Shown here: positions 61,853-64,000 of the stretch, in pieces
Numbering within the stretch: position 1 is the stretch's first letter
How the letters are laid out: every line of letters begins with the position of its first letter
Assembly: GCF_022829545.1 (NCBI RefSeq)
Contig: NZ_JAKSYM010000227.1
Location: forward strand, 1 to 64,000
Source: Methylobacterium sp. J-030
GTDB taxonomy: Bacteria; Pseudomonadota; Alphaproteobacteria; Rhizobiales; Beijerinckiaceae
DNA length: 64,000 nucleotides
Direction: 5' to 3'
The notes under the pieces: generated by a model
What the model was told of the DNA's origin: nothing
The model's input: only the letters and a program-made list of their open reading frames with translations
Databases searched by the model: none
Position numbers and translations under genes: made by a program

Positions 61853-61879
61853 GCGTGGGTTCTTCTCCCTGGGGCAGGA

Positions 61880-62827
61880 TCAAACGCCTTGTGCCATGTC
61901 GGTGGGATGCCGATGCTCGCGCCACGGGAGCGGATCGAGCGATTGCCTCAGCGCCGCCAGGAATCTCTCGGTCCTCGCCGCACGCGCTCGCCGTTTTGAC
62001 CCGAGCAGCGCCACGACTGGAGCGGGCGGCAGAGCATGACCGTCGAGGACGCGAACAAGCCGCCCGGTCCGCAGGTCGTCCGCGACATCCCACTCTGAGC
62101 GCACGATCAGGCCGAGGCCGGCGAGGGCCCAGCTCCGCACCACCTCGCCGTCGTTGCTGACTAGACCCGCCTCGATCCGGACGCGCTCTTCCGTGTCGTC
62201 GGCCGAGCAGAAGCGCCAGAGCGTGACATCCTCGTCGTTCTCGCGCAGCGCGATGCAGACGTGATCCTTCAAGGCAGCGGGCGTGAGGGGCGCCCGCTGC
62301 TGCGCCAGATAGGCGGGAGCCGCGCAGAGGACGCGGTCGTTCGGCGCAAGCGCGCGGACAGTCAGGCTCGGGGTCGCTTCTCTGATCTCGCCCACGTGGA
62401 TGGCGAGGTCCCACATCTCGGACGGCATACGGCCGAGGCGGTCCGAGAGCAGAAGGTCGATTCTGACGCCCGGATGCTGGACCCGGAAGGCCGCCACGAC
62501 CGGAGCGATGTACCGGCGTCCGAATCCGAAAGGCGCGACGATCCGCAGGTGGCCGATCACCTCCCCGCGACGCTCGGCCAGCGCGTCGTCGAGGTCGTCG
62601 AAGGCGGCGAGAAGGTCGCGGCCGTGCTCGGCGAGCAGTTCACCCTCGTCGGTGAGCGTGAGGCCGCGACCAGTTCGGTCCACCAAGTGCACCCGCAGGC
62701 GTTTCTCCAGAGCGCGCAATCGCTGCGTCACGGCGGGCGGTGACACATTCAGACTGCGTGCGGCAGCGGCGAGCGAAGAGCTGGCCGCGACTGCGGCGAA
62801 GAAGCGGAGATCGTCCGTGTCGAGCAT
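61880..62827 (-). CDS. LysR-family regulator (divergent from PLP enzyme)
   Basis: 315 residues. The HTH is DDLRFFAAVAASSSLAAAAR, SLNVSPPAVTQRLRALEKRL. The effector domain contains GHLRIVAPFGFGRRYIAPVV and LGLIVRSEWDVADDL. Its 3' end converges on the other LysR gene 27 bp away. It is divergent from the PLP-enzyme gene at 62922, with a palindrome overlapping its start codon, so it is the likely regulator of that gene. Confidence 0.9.
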   Translation of the reverse strand: MLDTDDLRFFAAVAASSSLAAAARSLNVSPPAVTQRLRALEKRLRVHLVDRTGRGLTLTDEGELLAEHGRDLLAAFDDLDDALAERRGEVIGHLRIVAPFGFGRRYIAPVVAAFRVQHPGVRIDLLLSDRLGRMPSEMWDLAIHVGEIREATPSLTVRALAPNDRVLCAAPAYLAQQRAPLTPAALKDHVCIALRENDEDVTLWRFCSADDTEERVRIEAGLVSNDGEVVRSWALAGLGLIVRSEWDVADDLRTGRLVRVLDGHALPPAPVVALLGSKRRARAARTERFLAALRQSLDPLPWREHRHPTDMAQGV

Positions 62828-62842
62828 TAAGGTCAGCCTTAA
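62827..62842. promoter_or_regulatory. Palindrome TTAAGG-TCAG-CCTTAA at the LysR start
   Basis: A perfect 6-4-6 inverted repeat whose first base is part of the ATG of the LysR gene. It lies 80 bp upstream of the PLP-enzyme GTG. Binding here would block LysR translation or transcription initiation, consistent with autoregulation. Confidence 0.55.
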
Positions 62843-62921
62843 CTCGATATGAAGTGAGGATTAATGGCGTTCTCCCTTCCACAATGATTTCAAGCACGGA
62901 TCGGCAAGCAGGGAGACGGAT

Positions 62922-64000
62922 GTGCTCAGCACGGGATCCGACACCACGATCAATCCGGGGACGGCCCCCTTGGCATCGCCCCTGCTCACGACCCCGTGCC
63001 TTCTGCTGGACGAACCGCGTCTCCGGGCGAACCTCGTGGAGATGCAGGCGCATCTGGGGCGGCTAAGCGTCGGCTTCCGTCCACACCTCAAGACGGCGAA
63101 GTCGATCGACGTCGCCCGTCTCGCCATGACCAGCACGGCGGGTCCCGCAACGGTCTCGACGCTGCGCGAGGCGGAATACTTCGCCGAAGGCGGGGTCCGC
63201 GACATCCTCTACGCGGTCGGCATCGCCCCTCAGAAGCTCGATCGCATCGACGCGATCCGACGGCGTTGGGACACGACGCTCACCGTGCTGCTCGACTCAG
63301 TCGAGCAAGCGGAGGCGGTCGCGTCCTGGGGCGCTCGGACCGGGAATTTGCTGCCGGCGCTGATCGAGATCGACGCTGACGGACACCGCTCCGGCGTGAC
63401 GCCGGACGACGCGCAGACGATCCTGGCGATCGGACGCGCGTTGGGCGCGGCGCTGCGGGGGGTATTGCTGCACGCCGGCGACAGCTACGGCCTCGACGAA
63501 CCCGGGGCGCTCGCCGAGGCCGCGGAACGTGAGCGGGCGGCGGCGGTGACCGCGGCCGCCATCCTGCGCGGCGGTGGTTTGCCTTGCCCGGTGGTCAGCG
63601 TCGGGTCGACCCCGACCGCGCGCTGGGCCCGGGACCTCTCCGGTGTCACCGAGGTCCGCGCCGGTGTGTTCATGTTCGGCGACCTGTTCCAGGCAGGGAT
63701 CGGCTCCGTTGCGGTCGAGAATATCGCGCTCAGCGTGCTTGCCACCGTCATCGGTCATCGCCGCGACAGGGGCTGGATCATTACCGATGCGGGCTGGATG
63801 GCGCTGTCACGGGACCGGAGCACGGCCCGGCAGGTGGTGGACCAGGGATACGGCCTTGTCTGCGACCTCGCTGGCCGCCCCTATCCCGATTTGCTCGTGG
63901 CCGAGGCCAACCAGGAACATGGCATTCTCGCCCTCCGCCCGGGCGCCGGAATTGATCTGCCCGACCTGCCCGTCGGCGCGCGGGTTCGCATCCTGCCGAA
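62922..64000 (+). CDS. D-threonine aldolase/D-serine dehydratase-like PLP enzyme (3' end outside window)
   Basis: 359 codons are visible with no stop before the right edge. The start is GTG 62922 with AGGGAGA five bases upstream; an overlapping ATG at 62920 is in another frame. The fold is an alanine-racemase-like barrel: RPHLKTAK holds the PLP Lys57, then TVSTLREAEYFAEGGVRDIL and EIDADGHRSGV, and late in the frame EVRAGVFMFGDL and ANQEHGIL. The family ends in a zinc site with His and Cys in a PNHAC motif, just beyond the edge (RVRILP is the last readable part). Members cleave D-threonine, D-3-hydroxyaspartate or deaminate D-serine; which one cannot be decided. Confidence 0.88.
   Translation, partial: MLSTGSDTTINPGTAPLASPLLTTPCLLLDEPRLRANLVEMQAHLGRLSVGFRPHLKTAKSIDVARLAMTSTAGPATVSTLREAEYFAEGGVRDILYAVGIAPQKLDRIDAIRRRWDTTLTVLLDSVEQAEAVASWGARTGNLLPALIEIDADGHRSGVTPDDAQTILAIGRALGAALRGVLLHAGDSYGLDEPGALAEAAERERAAAVTAAAILRGGGLPCPVVSVGSTPTARWARDLSGVTEVRAGVFMFGDLFQAGIGSVAVENIALSVLATVIGHRRDRGWIITDAGWMALSRDRSTARQVVDQGYGLVCDLAGRPYPDLLVAEANQEHGILALRPGAGIDLPDLPVGARVRILP

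Noticed and set aside
1-64000. tRNA and rRNA genes
   Set aside because: No T-loop GTTCGAATCC-type sequence with a matching cloverleaf and no rRNA-like stretch was found on either strand by eye; a covariance-model scan would settle it.

Overview
The window is high-GC DNA from an alphaproteobacterium, most likely Methylobacterium or a close relative (order Hyphomicrobiales). The case rests on gene content: a RuvB tail, a TIGR04259-like oxalate/formate antiporter, an amide-utilisation cluster with an UrtABCDE-type transporter, a YadA-like adhesin and several REP-like palindromes. No tRNA, rRNA or CRISPR array was recognised. The genus is an inference from general knowledge, not from a search.

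Layout. 1-8.6 kb: 3' end of ruvB, a small membrane protein, two family-5 oligopeptide-type binding proteins without permeases, an AraC regulator, a cupin, an M81/MlrC-like peptidase, and a remnant of a type II secretion pseudopilin locus (gspH followed by a gspI/gspG chimera). 8.8-13.5 kb: an OxlT-type transporter, an MHS-family symporter, a glutathione S-transferase, a TetR regulator and a small secreted protein. 14-20.5 kb: a catabolic block of SDR, Baeyer-Villiger-type monooxygenase, divergent TetR, outer-membrane protein and acyl-CoA synthetase, which fits oxidation of a ketone or alcohol to an acid that is then CoA-activated. 21-24 kb: a chemoreceptor remnant and a copper block (DUF305 protein, His/Cys-rich lipoprotein, CueR, glutaredoxin-MauE fusion) with a CueR-type operator. 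24.3-29.6 kb: AI-2E/PerM-type permease, CPA antiporter and catalase-like protein.

30-41.7 kb is an accessory zone. A frameshifted IS5-family transposase and a decayed IS1182-family transposase bracket a small catabolic module (sodium:solute symporter, epoxide hydrolase, IclR regulator, FAD-dependent oxidoreductase). After it come decayed fragments (XRE regulator, phage terminase, a frameshifted hypothetical), a few small genes and a trimeric autotransporter.

41.8-56.8 kb is the amide region. One long minus-strand unit runs urtA-urtB-urtC-urtD-urtE-hydrolase-fmdA-fmdB-amiE. Divergent from it is a two-gene signalling operon: a 1129-residue hybrid histidine kinase whose input is an entire NCS1 (purine/cytosine permease-like) transporter followed by an eight-cysteine cluster, and a LuxR-type response regulator. 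An 18-bp perfect inverted repeat lies between the two units. This transporter-kinase is the strongest candidate for an undescribed system here.

57-64 kb: a polar amino-acid ABC transporter operon (HAD hydrolase, binding protein, two permeases, ATPase) divergent from a LysR regulator, then a second LysR divergent from a D-threonine-aldolase/D-serine-dehydratase-like PLP enzyme that runs off the right edge.
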